DNA of 64,000 bases. Origin: Wyeomyia smithii (taxonomy: Eukaryota > Arthropoda > Insecta > Diptera > Culicidae). A program made the translations under genes and the position numbers. Positions 37,301 through 47,570 of the stretch are shown here, piece after piece; position 1 is the stretch's first letter; every line of letters starts with the position of its first letter. Below the pieces are notes generated by a model. That model had not been told where the DNA came from and searched no databases. It saw nothing but the letters and a program-made list of their open reading frames with translations. The stretch spans positions 41,743,858 to 41,807,857 of the forward strand of contig NC_073696.1 of NCBI RefSeq assembly GCF_029784165.1. The letters run 5' to 3'.

Positions 37301-40300
37301 GGGTGGGGAAAAATGATCGATTTTCCAGAACCAAGTTTTTTTGATTCCTTTTGGGGTCCCAAACATCCCTAAACTTATCTGAAGTCGATTGGTTTTGTCT
37401 TCGTTTGGCGCATCGCATTTAAAATTTGTATGAAAACTTATATGGGAAAACCTATTTTTTTGCATTAACTTTTTCTAGAGAGCCCAATAATGCTCTAATA
37501 ATGCACTACATTATGTTCAAGTATAGTATTTTAGATGCCTAACAACTTTGCAAAAGACACTGAAGAGCTAGAATGTACCTAAGAAGAGCCATAGCTGTTC
37601 AAAGTTGAGTATGTCGATTTAATTGAAGAAAATCTTGTTTTCTGCCAACATTACCAATGCACCGGCGTCAGTAGGATTCCCATCAGAAGTAACCTGTGGT
37701 AACGAGTTTATACACTCAGCTGGACCAAGCAAACAAATTAAGGTCAATATTCTAGGCGTAAATAGAATCTACAACGTGTTTCAGAGGTTACTTCTGATGG
37801 AAATCTGACTTACGCCGGTACACTGGCAGTGTTGGCAGAAAAAATGATCTGCAACATAAATTTCGACATACTTAACTTTGAACAGCTCTAGTATTTTTTT
37901 GGCACACCCTAGCTCTTAAGTGTCTTCAGCCAAGTTGTTAGGCATCAAAAAACTTACCATTTGAAGTCATGAAACCTATGGTTTGAGCTATTTTGAGCTC
38001 TTTAGAATGGATAATGCAAAAAAGTTGGTTTTTCCATACAAATCTCCATATAAATTTAAAATGCAATGCGCCAAGCGGAGACAAAACCAATCGACTTCCG
38101 ATAAATTCAGGATTGTTTGGGGCCCCAAATAGAACAAAAAAACTTGGTTCTGGCTTTCTGCTATCAAGTTTCGTTTTTTTCATATAACGATTCCCCACCC
38201 TAGTATACATATATATTACAAACAAATTTTGAAAATTATGTATTATATTTTCCTAGTTAGAAAGAGTGATTTAAAAAAATATATATCCAATAAGAGAATT
38301 TAGCCTCCTATTCCTTGCTTGTGTATCGAATAATACGATTTTTTAAACAATTCATTTCATACGGAGTAAAACCAATTCGTAGTTACGTATTTTTAATATT
38401 TTTCGAATGTTTCGGAACAAAAAAGTTTCTTTTAGTGTGTATTATTGTGTTTATCTTAGAACAAGAAAGTCGAATCAACAAAAAAGTGCATTTTGGGCAT
38501 ATTGGTTTTTACGTCAACCATGCAAGAAAGGCAGTATATGCTAACACATGTAATTACTGTTATACTCAATCAAGGCACTCAATAAGCGATAGTTGTAAAT
38601 CTGGAGTTTTGTTCAGTTACCAAATCACGTTGAAATGAACAGGCTCGTAAGCTTCTCCCAGTGTCTCTGCAGGGTACTTACTTAGCCTTGGAAAAATAAT
38701 CTTATTTTGACGTTAAATCGATGCATAAATCTCAAATAATTTAAAATGCAAGTTTTTGTTTAAAATTTAATATTGAGTGATCATTATGGTGGTAACACAT
38801 CGATACACAACAAATACCAGAAATCAGTTTTTTGAAAAACGTGAACATATTCGCACTATTTGAAAACGAAGAGGGTAATGTCACTAAAGCGAGGAGTCAA
38901 ATTGGCGCAGACTATCTTTCTAGGGTTAGTGATGTGGTATTTGAAAAAGAACGGAAGTTGTAGCTTTTCTCAGCTGCTGGCAAAATCAGAAATTGTCTCT
39001 TTGAACCCATGCTCGAGACAAAAAGAAAACCATTATTATACACTGTTCTTCCACTATCCAGAACCTGGAGATCGCACTGATAATTAAAAATTTGATAAAG
39101 TAGTAGAAGCCATACATTTAGCAGCGCTTGTCTGTCTAATAGAGAAAATATAATACATAATTTTTAAAATTTGTGTATTTATATGTATACGTGTGTGAAT
39201 ATTTATGTGTGTTTGATTTGTAATAAAACAAAATGATTCATTTTTTCAACATTCACTTCACAGAGAGTAACATTTAAGTTAAACTAGAGCTACTAAGCCA
39301 TACAAATAACATACTTAAGTCAATTTGGAGAGTTAAGTCAGTGATGAATTATCAAAATTGTAACAACACCAACAAGTATATTATGGCATAAAATAATTTG
39401 GGCAAGTTTTTGGATAAATTTCGATGATATTGCATTAATCGAATAAGAATTATTTTGAAATTTATTAACTAACACACTGAAATTGAGATTTCTCGAGATC
39501 TGGATCGGTGGATTTTTCTAAAAATTTAACCAGAGGTGTAGAATGACCTTATGAATTGACCCCTATACTTGAATTTGATGGACAATTTTTTTTATAATAA
39601 TGGTCCAGCGGACAACCGTGCTTTTTTACCTCCAGGATGTACAGATTGTTCTGTGAAGACAAAAACATTTCTCTTAGAAAGAGGAAGTCTTAGTGTCGTA
39701 TTTAGTTGATTGCAGAAAAGCTTAGATTTCTCTTCTTACTTGCGAAAGTGGAAAATTGCTCCAGATAACTTGATAGCTATATAAATGTTGACAAAAACGG
39801 ATATAAGTAGGATAGAGTAAGAGATTTTACTCTTCATACAATTCACTAAAAATGTTCGTTTTTTTCGTTGTTGTACCGTCCTTAACGTTTTCTTGAATAC
39901 GTTCGCTAGTTTTTACTTAAATAGATGAATGTATCTATAATTGTACACACACGCTGTACATATTTATTCCATTATTACTGTTTTCTTGAAAGCAAACGCA
40001 ATTTTCAAACGACACAAACATACTCACTCAGGATTGCAGGACTTGGGCAACGTAGCGATCATCGTGACCACAATCCCAATCATGGCAACAATTCCGGAAA
40101 GAAACACGAAAAAAGTACACTTCCGAATCAGGGGCCAGTTCCAGTGCACAAAGCTCGGCATATCCTTCGAGATGGGTATGTTCAACGTTCCATTCATATG
40201 CAGTCCATTTTCCGGCAGTTTCCCGTCGCTAGTTTTGCGCAAATGCTGGTAATCGCTGAACAGGTTTCCCGCTCCCGACGTACAACCGCCAACCATTCCT

Positions 40301-40560
40301 ATTCCGGAGCTACCCGAAGAGCTAGTCTCCGCTGCGGGATCATCTCCTGCTACAGTATCACAATTATCGACGTTCGCCATTTCCAGTGGGGTAAGCGGGT
40401 GGGTGAAATCTAACGGTGGACTGGGAGTTCCCGGTAACAGTAAACAAGTGGAAGCATCCTCCTCCGGCAGAAATGTAGACACGGACGGCGAAGTCGTCAA
40501 CGACTCCGGCAAATCTGCCGCCAGCAACGTCGGATCGGTTGATATTTGTAAATGATTCAT
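16376..40560 (-). CDS. CD98hc/SLC3A2-like amino-acid transporter heavy chain
   Basis: Two exons, 40560-40028 and 17738-16376, joined in frame (GA|T, giving CNPD-VAWYKG); 631 residues. A cytoplasmic N-terminus is followed by one membrane segment at about 148-170 and Cys175 just outside it. That is where 4F2hc forms its disulfide with a light-chain (SLC7) transporter. The ectodomain is an alpha-amylase-type (GH13) barrel, starting WYKGSVFYEVFPASFQD. It has lost the catalytic residues: GFYMKG replaces the GFRxDA nucleophile motif, MVSKQ lacks the acid Glu, and WVHWSLGG replaces the NHD region. So it should chaperone amino-acid exchangers rather than cut sugar. The start is the first ATG of the frame, with an acidic Ser/Thr-rich tail. 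Small extra exons in the 22.3-kb intron cannot be excluded. Confidence 0.88.
18000..18777 (+). mobile_element. Short DNA element with CACGGTG end, copy 1
   Basis: The right end, read outward, is CACGGTGCTCCCACAGACC followed by TTATTATAAAAAAAATGCACC. The left end has an inverted partner (AAAAAAATGCACCAAAGAA then GAGTACACC at about 18046-18080), but its outermost bases have diverged. The whole is reverse-complement similar to 27650-28347. No coding sequence is seen. Confidence 0.6.
18778..20799. other. Non-coding intronic DNA
   Basis: AT-rich, with short A-rich stretches. Positions 20250-20330 contain the ACGTAGTCT motif twice. Short open frames at 19391-19768 and 19808-20032 have no recognisable domain or splice context. 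Confidence 0.4.
20800..23600 (+). mobile_element. GACGTAGGACTACG element, long copy
   Basis: Starts TTTTTTGACGTAGGACTACG and ends near GTAGTCCTACGTCAAACATG then GGATACCACCCTC, as in the copy at 757-2085. Similarity covers 20800-21065 and about 22460-23600. The middle, about 21070-22450, is absent from the short copy. Either the short copy is internally deleted or this one carries an insertion. No transposase is recognised in the extra segment. Confidence 0.6.
23601..25187. other. Non-coding intronic DNA with repeat fragments
   Basis: A-rich sequence. Positions 24430-24570 repeat 8880-9080. At 24896 the string TAGGGTGCCAGTGGAAATCG matches TAGGGTGTCAATGGAAATCG at 63299, suggesting the end of another TA|GGG element whose partner end is not seen. 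Confidence 0.4.
25188..26160. mobile_element. TA-flanked element with 22-bp terminal inverted repeats
   Basis: The left end GGGTAACGGGGGTATTTTGG continues to CC. The right end is its complement with one mismatch, ending at 26160. TA flanks both sides (25186-25187 and 26161-26162). A second partial end motif, GGGCCAAAATATGC, lies just inside the right end. At 973 bp with no transposase frame, it is a non-autonomous Tc1/mariner-like element by target choice. Confidence 0.8.
26161..27237. other. Non-coding intronic DNA
   Basis: No gene or complete element is recognised. The stretch 26589-26880 is less AT-rich, but its open frame shows no domain. Confidence 0.35.
27238..27603 (-). mobile_element. 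tRNA-derived SINE (Feilai-like), copy 1
   Basis: Read on the minus strand, an A-box-like TCCTAGTGTGGTTGG is followed by a B box GGTTTGAATCC (27549-27539; one change from GGTTCGAATCC), a unique body, and an A/T-rich tail at the left end. A 12-bp target duplication with one mismatch flanks it: TTAGCATGATTT at 27226 and TTAGTATGATTT at 27604. It matches the copy at 51314-51664. The mutated B box suggests it is inactive. Confidence 0.85.
27650..28347 (-). mobile_element. Short DNA element with CACGGTG end, copy 2
   Basis: Reverse-complement match to 18000-18777, ending TAATAACGGTCTGAGGGAG then CACCGTG. Its left end is not resolved next to the SINE. It is interrupted by the miniature element at 27874-27981. 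Confidence 0.6.
27874..27981. mobile_element. 108-bp miniature element with perfect 31-bp inverted repeats
   Basis: Positions 27874-27904 (AAGCAGGTATTAGACGAAGC then AAATATTTGCT) are exactly reverse-complemented at 27951-27981. It lies within the 27650-28347 element, and the related copy near 18455 lacks it, giving an empty-site comparison. The spacer is only 46 bp. The target duplication is unclear. Confidence 0.85.
28380..31573 (+). mobile_element. 3.2-kb repeat element, plus-oriented copy
   Basis: Starts TGCCTTTCTCCTAGAAAGG and ends GGTGGATTAATTTAGG then TTTTTAA. It contains, in order, a GT microsatellite near 28497, blocks with TCAGAGATGGCTG, a 126-bp tandem array, and a GACAGACAGACCGG segment. 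A reverse-complement copy fills 34046-36979. No reverse transcriptase or transposase frame is visible, so this is a non-coding or decayed element. Its class is not recognised. Confidence 0.75.
29760..31020 (+). repeat. 126-bp tandem repeat array, about ten units
   Basis: The CCGGAAGT-type motif recurs at 30123, 30249, 30375, 30500, 30625, 30731, 30857 and 30983: spacing 126, 126, 125, 125, 106, 126, 126. Each unit also carries CATATTGG-GGTATTTGGTCATTTT and GCCATCTT-AAAATGG. The period is divisible by three, so short open frames repeat the same peptide, but stop codons break it. Confidence 0.85.
31574..33949. other. Spacer between the two 3-kb inverted copies
   Basis: AT-rich intronic DNA without recognised genes. 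It contains the small inverted-repeat element at 32043-32264. Near 33550 it resembles the very start of the window. Confidence 0.5.
32043..32264. mobile_element. 222-bp miniature inverted-repeat element
   Basis: The left end GGGGTGACATTGCGCA and the right end TGCGCAATGCCACCCC are inverted matches with one change. Inverted similarity continues through TCGAGCAACTCGAAC against its partner near 32240. No target duplication is certain. Confidence 0.65.
34600..35470 (-). repeat. 126-bp tandem repeat array, about seven units
   Basis: Inverted relative to 29760-31020. Recurrent plus-strand motifs are AAGATGGCGACTTCCG, GGAAAACAGCC and CAATATGAGTATTTCCG. Confidence 0.8.
36811..36864 (+). repeat. CA / CATA microsatellite
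   Basis: A (CA)n run followed by five CATA units. It is the counterpart of the GT run near 28497 in the other copy of the 3-kb element. Confidence 0.85.
37301..38200. mobile_element. 900-bp TA-flanked foldback element
   Basis: The ends are GGGTGGGGAA (37301) and TTCCCCACCC (ending 38200), each flanked by TA within TATACAT-like sequence. The arms, about 37301-37696 and 37785-38200, are imperfect reverse complements along their length (CCAGAACCAAGTTTTTTT; GTCGATTGGTTTTGTC; CATCAGAAGTAACCT). The loop is about 90 bp. It has no coding capacity. Confidence 0.85.
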
Positions 40561-41416
40561 AATGCAGTGTAGATCGAATGCACTCTTAAATATAAAGAAA
40601 ATTAATCTGTCCCTTTGAAGTGCAGCTTCTCACTGATTGCACAACACTGCTCACCGCAAACTGCCTACGGCAGCCGAATTACTGCTCTACGTGCTAACGA
40701 ATCTTCGCGGAATCTTGTGACAAATGACGAAATCAACGTCGTCGCTTCCCAATCGGAAGCACCAACACAACCAGCCGGGACAATACCCGCTACAACCGAT
40801 ATGATCGGATATGGTGAACAGCACGAGCACTGCTACGACGCGAATCAATTGACACAAATTAACCGGGTCCACGTGAACGCAGGAACGATAAATTGATGGC
40901 GTAAACGTAGAGTTTTGCACTATGTCAATACGATACTGAACTGTTTAGAGTTTTAACTCATATTCGACCGAAATTACTCTGTGTCTCTACAAGGACGTAC
41001 AATTTTACGCACTTCCCTTGAGTGAACAAAAAAAGTTATTTTATAGCAAGAGGAAAATTTCCCAATAACATGAACGCGCATGCGCGTGTATTTCGTTTCC
41101 CACCAACACACAAAAGACAATTTTCCCAAACATTGGCTACAAAACACCGCTAACGGAAAGTCAGACACAGAATTTATTATGATGCATCGGTTTTAAAATT
41201 ATATAGATGTTAAAACCATGATGCCGTTTTGAAACTATTCCTTTCAGCAAAAAAAAACTGTTCGAAACTGCTACGGATTGCTGTTTGTTCATTCTTCTAA
41301 TTAAATATGCAGTCGTAGTAGTGAATCATGCCGTAAATGTTTTCACTGCGGTACATCTACGTTGATTCAAAGGATCAAAGCAAACGAAAGATCCCTTGAA
41401 AAAGTATGTAAGTAGG
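40561..41416. other. 5' flank and likely leader of the CD98hc-like gene
   Basis: The stretch 40561-40900 upstream of the ATG is GC-richer than the intron and probably holds the 5' untranslated region and promoter. I do not see a clear TATA box or initiator. Opposing open frames here lack homology. Confidence 0.4.
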
Positions 41417-41418
41417 TA

Positions 41419-41943
41419 GGGTGTGGGACTACTTCGGCAGGGGTTTTCTTCGTCATATATTTGTCATTAGAATGAAGCAAAAATTATGACGAAGAAAACC
41501 CCTGACGAACTAGTCCCACACCCAGTGATGCCACATATACAGATTTATCTGCATTTATACAGATTTTTTGCGTATTTTCCATACAGATATCTGCATATAC
41601 AGATTACAGATTTTCTGGATATAATACAGATTTATACAGATTTTTTTTTGTTTTCATGGGGTCGTAAATTAAACTTCTTTATAAAGTTGAAACATAAATT
41701 AACTCAAATGCGGTGGGGCGTGTCGGAGGTTTTATTATATTCATATGCTACGCATAAGCGTGTGCATGAATGAATCACGGAAAATATGTTAAACAAGCTA
41801 TATTTGCATTTTTTTTTTTCGAGAAGGATATGTCCAGTACATATGCAGATTTTATTTCACAGATTTTTTCAAATTTTACCAAGGTGATAAGATTTTTTGA
41901 GCTCCAAAATACAGATGAAAATGTGGCATCACTGCCCACACCC
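41419..41943. mobile_element. TA-flanked miniature element split by an hAT-like element
   Basis: The left end GGGTGTGGGACTACTTCGGC matches the inverted sequence GACGAACTAGTCCCACACC with few mismatches. GTTTTCTTCGTCATA pairs with TATGACGAAGAAAAC. TA lies at 41417-41418 and 41944-41945. Without the insertion it is about 105 bp, nearly all inverted repeat. The right end is split by the element at 41523-41934. Confidence 0.8.
41523..41934. mobile_element. 412-bp hAT-like miniature element with 8-bp target duplication
   Basis: The ends are CAGTGATGCCACAT and ATGTGGCATCACTG, inverted, and it is flanked by exact CCCACACC copies at 41515-41522 and 41935-41942. An 8-bp duplication and CAGTG termini are typical of hAT elements. 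Many ACAGATT-type motifs lie inside both ends. Confidence 0.88.
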
Positions 41944-42789
41944 TACAGCTTTTTATTCAAGCGTCTGCTAGAGTACTAGGATGATGGTTTCAATTTCAAA
42001 CTTCTTAATGAAGAAATTGACCGTTATGCATGAGTTATTGATCATTTCTTCAATTTTATATTTATTTTCCAGTATTCAAGTTTCACGTTGACTAACCCAT
42101 AATTGTGAAGGAACTGTATGAGCAATTGAGTTCAATGAACAAACAAATAACACAATCAGGATCATGTTGAAATTGATTCTTTTTTCATAATCTTTTTATA
42201 ACGTCAGTGTCGAAGCACAATAACATGCTGTAAGTATCAACGGAAGCCTGTTTGTTCCCTACAGGAAGAGTATAAAGTCTATGATGACACTCCTATTTAT
42301 AAGTTGGCTTATCGGTAAATTCATCACCTCATATTTTCGGAGTGTAAGACAAGTGTGTCCTTCACGTGATCCCATGCGGCTAGAGCACGTGAATACGAAA
42401 CACAGGGTAAATCGGCAGCAGAGTAAAGGGGCTAGTCGCAATGAATCATCACAGTGAAAAATTCTGAATTTCAGTTGGTTCTGACGTAAGCCACGATTTT
42501 GTTTGAAAATTATGTGCAATATCATTAAAATTTGCGTGGAAAATTATGGAGTTTTCTATTCTAAGCTACGGAGACAATTCTTTATATGCGACTCGACTTA
42601 AATTTTGGTATGTTTTTTTCAACTGTGATAAGTTAAAATTCAGTACCAAGGAATACAGTATAAGACGATTCCATGTAGGGCATCTCTAGCTTAAAAAGTT
42701 GATTTGAAGTTCAATAGTAACAAGGCGAAAATATTTGTACTGCAAACGGTAACCGCCTCTGAATCCTGACAGCAACCAATAACATGGAG

Positions 42790-43310
42790 GCTGCGCACAG
42801 ATGATGCCGTTCGATGATAACCTTACACACATATTCGTCCCGCCCGATCTACCCAATCCCATCAGTCGGACCGGAACGGGCTGGACTCTGGCTGTCGGAT
42901 CGCGTTTCGTCTTATCAACTCTTACTTCATGCTCATTTTGTTTTCCACTTGCCAGTCCATGTTGTGATAACACTACTGTTTACAATGCTTTCAGCCAATC
43001 CCGTGGCTTGCAGAAATCAAAGACACTCTCCTTCTGAGCTGATCACGAACCAGTACCGATGAGCTGCCGGAATTCGACTACAGTCTGGAAGTTTTCTTTG
43101 TACCGCGCGGTCATCTAACGTTTCGAACCGTGCAAAATTGCCTTCGGCAGTCCCCGGGGATTAGTCTGAGACTCGACATCAACCGTTTTCCGTCGCGCTC
43201 GCTAGGCATCCATGAACCAGAGGTTATCGGCACGTGCAAGTACCCCAGCAATTGAACGCACATGACGGAAGTTACGACGTAATAGTTGTCTGCGACTTCA
43301 AAACGTAATT
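42790..43310 (+). pseudogene. Possible decayed coding fragment, unidentified
   Basis: From about 43062 one plus frame reads ELPEFDYSLEVFFVPRGHLT and continues for about 40 residues to a stop near 43252. The next frame then gives HDGSYDVIVVCDFKT, as if a single frameshift had broken one protein. Composition is GC-richer than the flanks. I cannot name the family; it may be a gene fragment, part of an old transposon, or chance. Confidence 0.25.
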
Positions 43311-46300
43311 TCCTGTGGATCCAGCCAGTGTGCTTAGTGTTGTTGCTGGTTCTAGTTGAAGTGCCCAATTTGTTAATATAGAACTGGCAAGGTGATTCGA
43401 GCCAGACAAGCAAAGGACTTTGCAATCATCAGAAATGTTTTTAAAGTGTATTGCATACAATCCCAAACCGTTACTAGACAGCTCATGACCGTTATCGGGA
43501 CATTACTTACAAGTGCGGCGGATAAAACGCCTATAAGAGGTAAATTGAAAATAAGTTCTACGATAATCTTGGAGTTCGAAGAGATTTTATGTGCATATGT
43601 GTAACATCTTTGGTGTTTTAAGCAGTCAACAGCTGTAATTTTCAATTTATGTGATCCTGTACTTATACTTTACGTGGATAGTCAGTAAAAGTCATATTTT
43701 TTGTCTTGGCACATGGCGACTGCAACAATCGGAGTTGTTATAACTGACATTCACTGTCCATGAGCGAATTCGTGCTCTAGAAGGACAAATGGGGAATTTA
43801 CATCGCATTCACTAGTGCTTATCACGCGAAGGTGATAAGTTCATCACCGTTATGCTCTATCGCAAACCATTCGCTGCCAATCCGTAGGATTCCGAGTGGC
43901 AAGCTTTCAGCCCTAAATGGCGAATGCTGATACACAGTTTCCAAACTCGCATTGAATATGTTCACTATAATCTACATATTTTCAGTGTAATCACGTCCAT
44001 GCGAGAGTCAAAAAACCGTTTCAATCAACTGTTAAATTTGTTAACAGTTTTCGAATTATCAGGAAATTTTTTGCATGAAAAAAATCTTCCAGCTGATCGG
44101 TAATCTACCCCAAACTCAGCAAAAGGGCCAAGCACAAGAACATGTATGGCGCAACTGTAGGTGTGAACTTCGGAACGTTCCTATTGGCAATCAGCTCGAA
44201 TTCACTGTTGTTCTACTACCAGCTTGACGTCATAGTTGATGTTTTTTCTTAATTGATAACAAATTTCTTCGCACTTTTAAGTCGTGGTGACGTAATTAAA
44301 GGGGATTCTACAAATGGAATCTGTCAAGTCACAGGTTAATGATTTTACGAATATACGCAATAGTCAATCCGGAATTAAATTGAACTGAATCATCTTTCGG
44401 TGAATCGAAACTGCGTGTTATTGTTTTGTTTCAATCGGTAAAGGGGTCAGATTTGTAGTTTTTCAATGTAGAACAATAAGAAGATCCAAATGAATCTGAA
44501 TAAATCTACTACAGGACAGTTTCGAAATGGAAACCCCCGAAGTTGATGAATTGTTTTTATGTTTAATTTCTTTCCTGTTTCGTCATTTCCTGGCAAAAAG
44601 TCCATAAAAAATTCTACGAAATAAACAATATGAAGAAATTAAAGTCTTATTTAAGGGATAGTAGAAGCCGATTGGGTTGTTCCAAAAATTATCTCTTTCA
44701 AACACGTTTCACTGCACGACTCTCAACAAATTTGCCATAGGCTTGAAAAGAGGTTTTTCTAAATCCTTTATAGAGGTGAACAAAGTGATACACAATAAGT
44801 GATACATATTATACATTTATTTAGTTTTTGATAACTTTGTTGGAATAGTTGCGTATTCTTATTATCTTTATAACGAATGTAGTTTCATAGAAATAGTTCT
44901 AGGATTTTTTCATGTGTAGAAGAAGTATTATATGAGTTCTGTGGGTGAAAATATCCAGAAATCAAAATGGCGGAGTTGTTACCTGATTCCATTCTTAGAA
45001 CATAAAACCGAATTTGTCGATGACTTACCATTAACTGAGTGTACGGATTAAATTTCATGTCTCTTGAGAATTATAGAAGCCACGTTTGAAAACTGCGTTG
45101 AATGGTTACTAGCGCGCATACTATTGAATGTATGCTAAATTCAGATAGTGGTAGATAAATAAGATTGACGGATGAATTATTCTACTAGATCACGATGAAG
45201 TCAGATGGTAATCGGATAGCATTCGCGTAAAAATAACGACGCAAAATATTTCACGTAACTTTTGGGTGAACCTCATTTTGATATAAAAACGTTAAAATAT
45301 TGTCCTGTTCAGTGAGTTAAATCCAGGTGATAGCATCTTCCAATGCAAATTTTTAATATTTCCGTCGATTTTAAAACTCATGTTCATCACAACTGAGATT
45401 TCGCGTTTTACAGTTATCAATCCGGAGTTAGCTTCATTGTGTTTTTATCTTTACGAGAAAGTTCGTTATTTAATGTAGGTATATATATTCAGCAGTGTCA
45501 TCAACCCTGGATGTCTTCGGATGGATGAGTTGCATTTCTTGTGAATGTAATATATCAAATTGAATCAATATGAAGAATTATTAAAAAGGCTTCATTATCA
45601 ATGACAACATGAACCAAACGGGTCTTGTAAAGAGTAATAACCTAAATAAACCAATAAAAAAACTCCTGGTGCTTCAACAATCTATGTTATGAATAAAATA
45701 ACTTCTTTCGCGAAGAATGCAAACAGAGAGCTATCACAATGATTCAATAAATAAACAAACGTTTTATAAACAAATAATAGAGTTACAATAAAATTTAACA
45801 TCAGATTCAGATCCATTCTTGGTCGAAAAAAAACTTAAGATTTATTAGGTTCCCAATCAATCAGTTAGTACTCCAGATGATATTTTCGAGTCAAAACTCA
45901 TCTTATTAGGCTACAGCTATAGCTATAGCTGTTGATTAATGGCTTTGTTCTTCCTAAACTTCTCTCGAACTAAAACTACAGACAAACAGACGTACCACTG
46001 CATACAAAATTCTTAGGAAATTGTGGTTCCGACTAACTTGTGCGACACCTTCTGGACATAATCCGCAAAAGATAAACTTTCAGCTTTTCTACTGATTTTG
46101 GCAGCACGGTGCTCGAATACTGTCGACTGAGTTCAAAGGAAAAGGCACATCAGCACCACCACCACTGCGGCGGGAATGTTCCGCATAACTGAAACTCATT
46201 TGAAATGACCGTTATTTTGATCCATGGAAATAAATCTAGTGGTAAGTCTGATTGTCTGTGCTAAAACGGAACCCAGAAATTATACAACATATGAAAGGTA

Positions 46301-47109
46301 CCTACAAGAGTTACAACTTCTTCTTTTATTCTTCCTCTTTACGTAAATACCAAATGATCGTAACGTAGTTGATTGTATTTAGGATCCGCAATTCCAGAAA
46401 CCATTTCCCGAGAAACACATTCTCACGAGAATCCCGAATCCGTGGAACAGAATTATTGATTCTTGGAATCCCGGGATTCCCAAATTCCTTGGAAAATTTC
46501 TTAGTGCAATAGAATAAAACAATCTATCAAAATAGCAAACTGACGTCTTAAAACTATATAGCAGCACTTACACTTAGCCATTCCGTCGTTCATCACAATG
46601 ACCTACGTTATCATCTGAATCGTATGAGTGCAAACCGAAAGATGCCTAGTATGACAGAATGAAGTGTACTGTTTCCAGTGTGCAGGATAAAAATACACGA
46701 TCGATCATCAAATGGGTCTTTTTTTGTTTTGGTTTCATTCTATTCAAAATTCTCCCATTTATCAAAAATAGCTCGGCTTTATTCAAAGCTTCTTAGGTAG
46801 TGGAAATAAAGTTGTGAACTGACTCACTTCTATCAAGTGTTTTGTTAAAGTTGGTAATTCACACATAGTTGGCAACCGCTGAAGTGCCATGTTTTTTAAA
46901 TTTCAGGATAATTGATACCATAGTACAGGTAATCGATTTTTTATAACCTTTTAATTGCAAACTCTGTTTCAAATTTAATTTTTGCTATTTTTTTCATTCC
47001 ATAGTCCCGGGAACTCCTGAGAAATAAAATTTCTATTGCTGTTTTACGGGAAATCAAACCCTATTCTCATTGATAGTGTTCCCTTCGTTTCTAATGTGTA
47101 TTTTAATGT

Positions 47110-47570
47110 AGAATGGCTTAATATCACCCAAGATGAATGGATTATAAGAACTATCCCACCAAATATAGGTATTTTCGGAATCAAATTGACGCTTAAATCA
47201 AAAATCAACTACAGACGATATCTTTAAATAGTGACTTCCAGTTTGCGGGAAACAGTAAAAATTGACCAAACAGCACCCCATACGAGTATTTTCGAAATCG
47301 GGATGGTGACCAGCAACCTGAAAACGATCCCAGATGTCATTTTCAATTTCAAAATGGCGTCTTACAGTTTCCGAAAAACAACCTAAAATGGCCGTATACC
47401 ACCCAATATGAGTATTTCAGTGATCGAAATGATGCACAGAGACCAGAAATCAACTCCAAACGCGATTTTTAAATTCAAGATGGTGACTTCCGGGTCCCGG
47501 AAAACCTCCAAAATTGTGCAAATACAACCTCATATGAGTACTTTCGAAAGCATATCACCAAAATTATTAA
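47110..47570 (-). repeat. 126-bp-type tandem units, third locus
   Basis: About three and a half diverged units with AATATGAGTATTT, AAAATGGCGTC, GGTGACTTCC and CGGAAAAC motifs in the same order as the minus-oriented array near 35 kb. Confidence 0.6.

Larger units (their letters stand above)
33950..39620. mobile_element. Large-terminal-repeat DNA element, interrupted
   Basis: The left terminal repeat is 33950-34045 plus 36980-37200; the right is 39290-39620 inverted. Shared pieces include GACCATTATTATA, AAATTGTCCATCAAAT, ACACCTCTGGTTAAA, TCTCGAGAAATCTC and CTTGTTGGTGTTGTTACAAT. Terminal bases are ACGGTGCC on the left and, outward, CACGGTTGTCC on the right. The left repeat is split by the copy at 34046-36979. 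The interior contains the TA element at 37301-38200. No transposase is seen. Confidence 0.7.
17739..40027 (-). other. 22.3-kb intron of the CD98hc-like gene
   Basis: The donor GTGAGT lies at 40027 (minus) and the acceptor TTTGTAG at 17739. Phases agree. Nearly all recognisable content is mobile DNA, listed separately. No ORF inside shows homology. Confidence 0.8.

Noticed and set aside
40615..40896. 93-residue plus-strand frame upstream of the CD98hc-like gene
   Set aside because: It lies opposite the likely 5' leader, has no recognisable domain, and an equal frame exists on the other strand.
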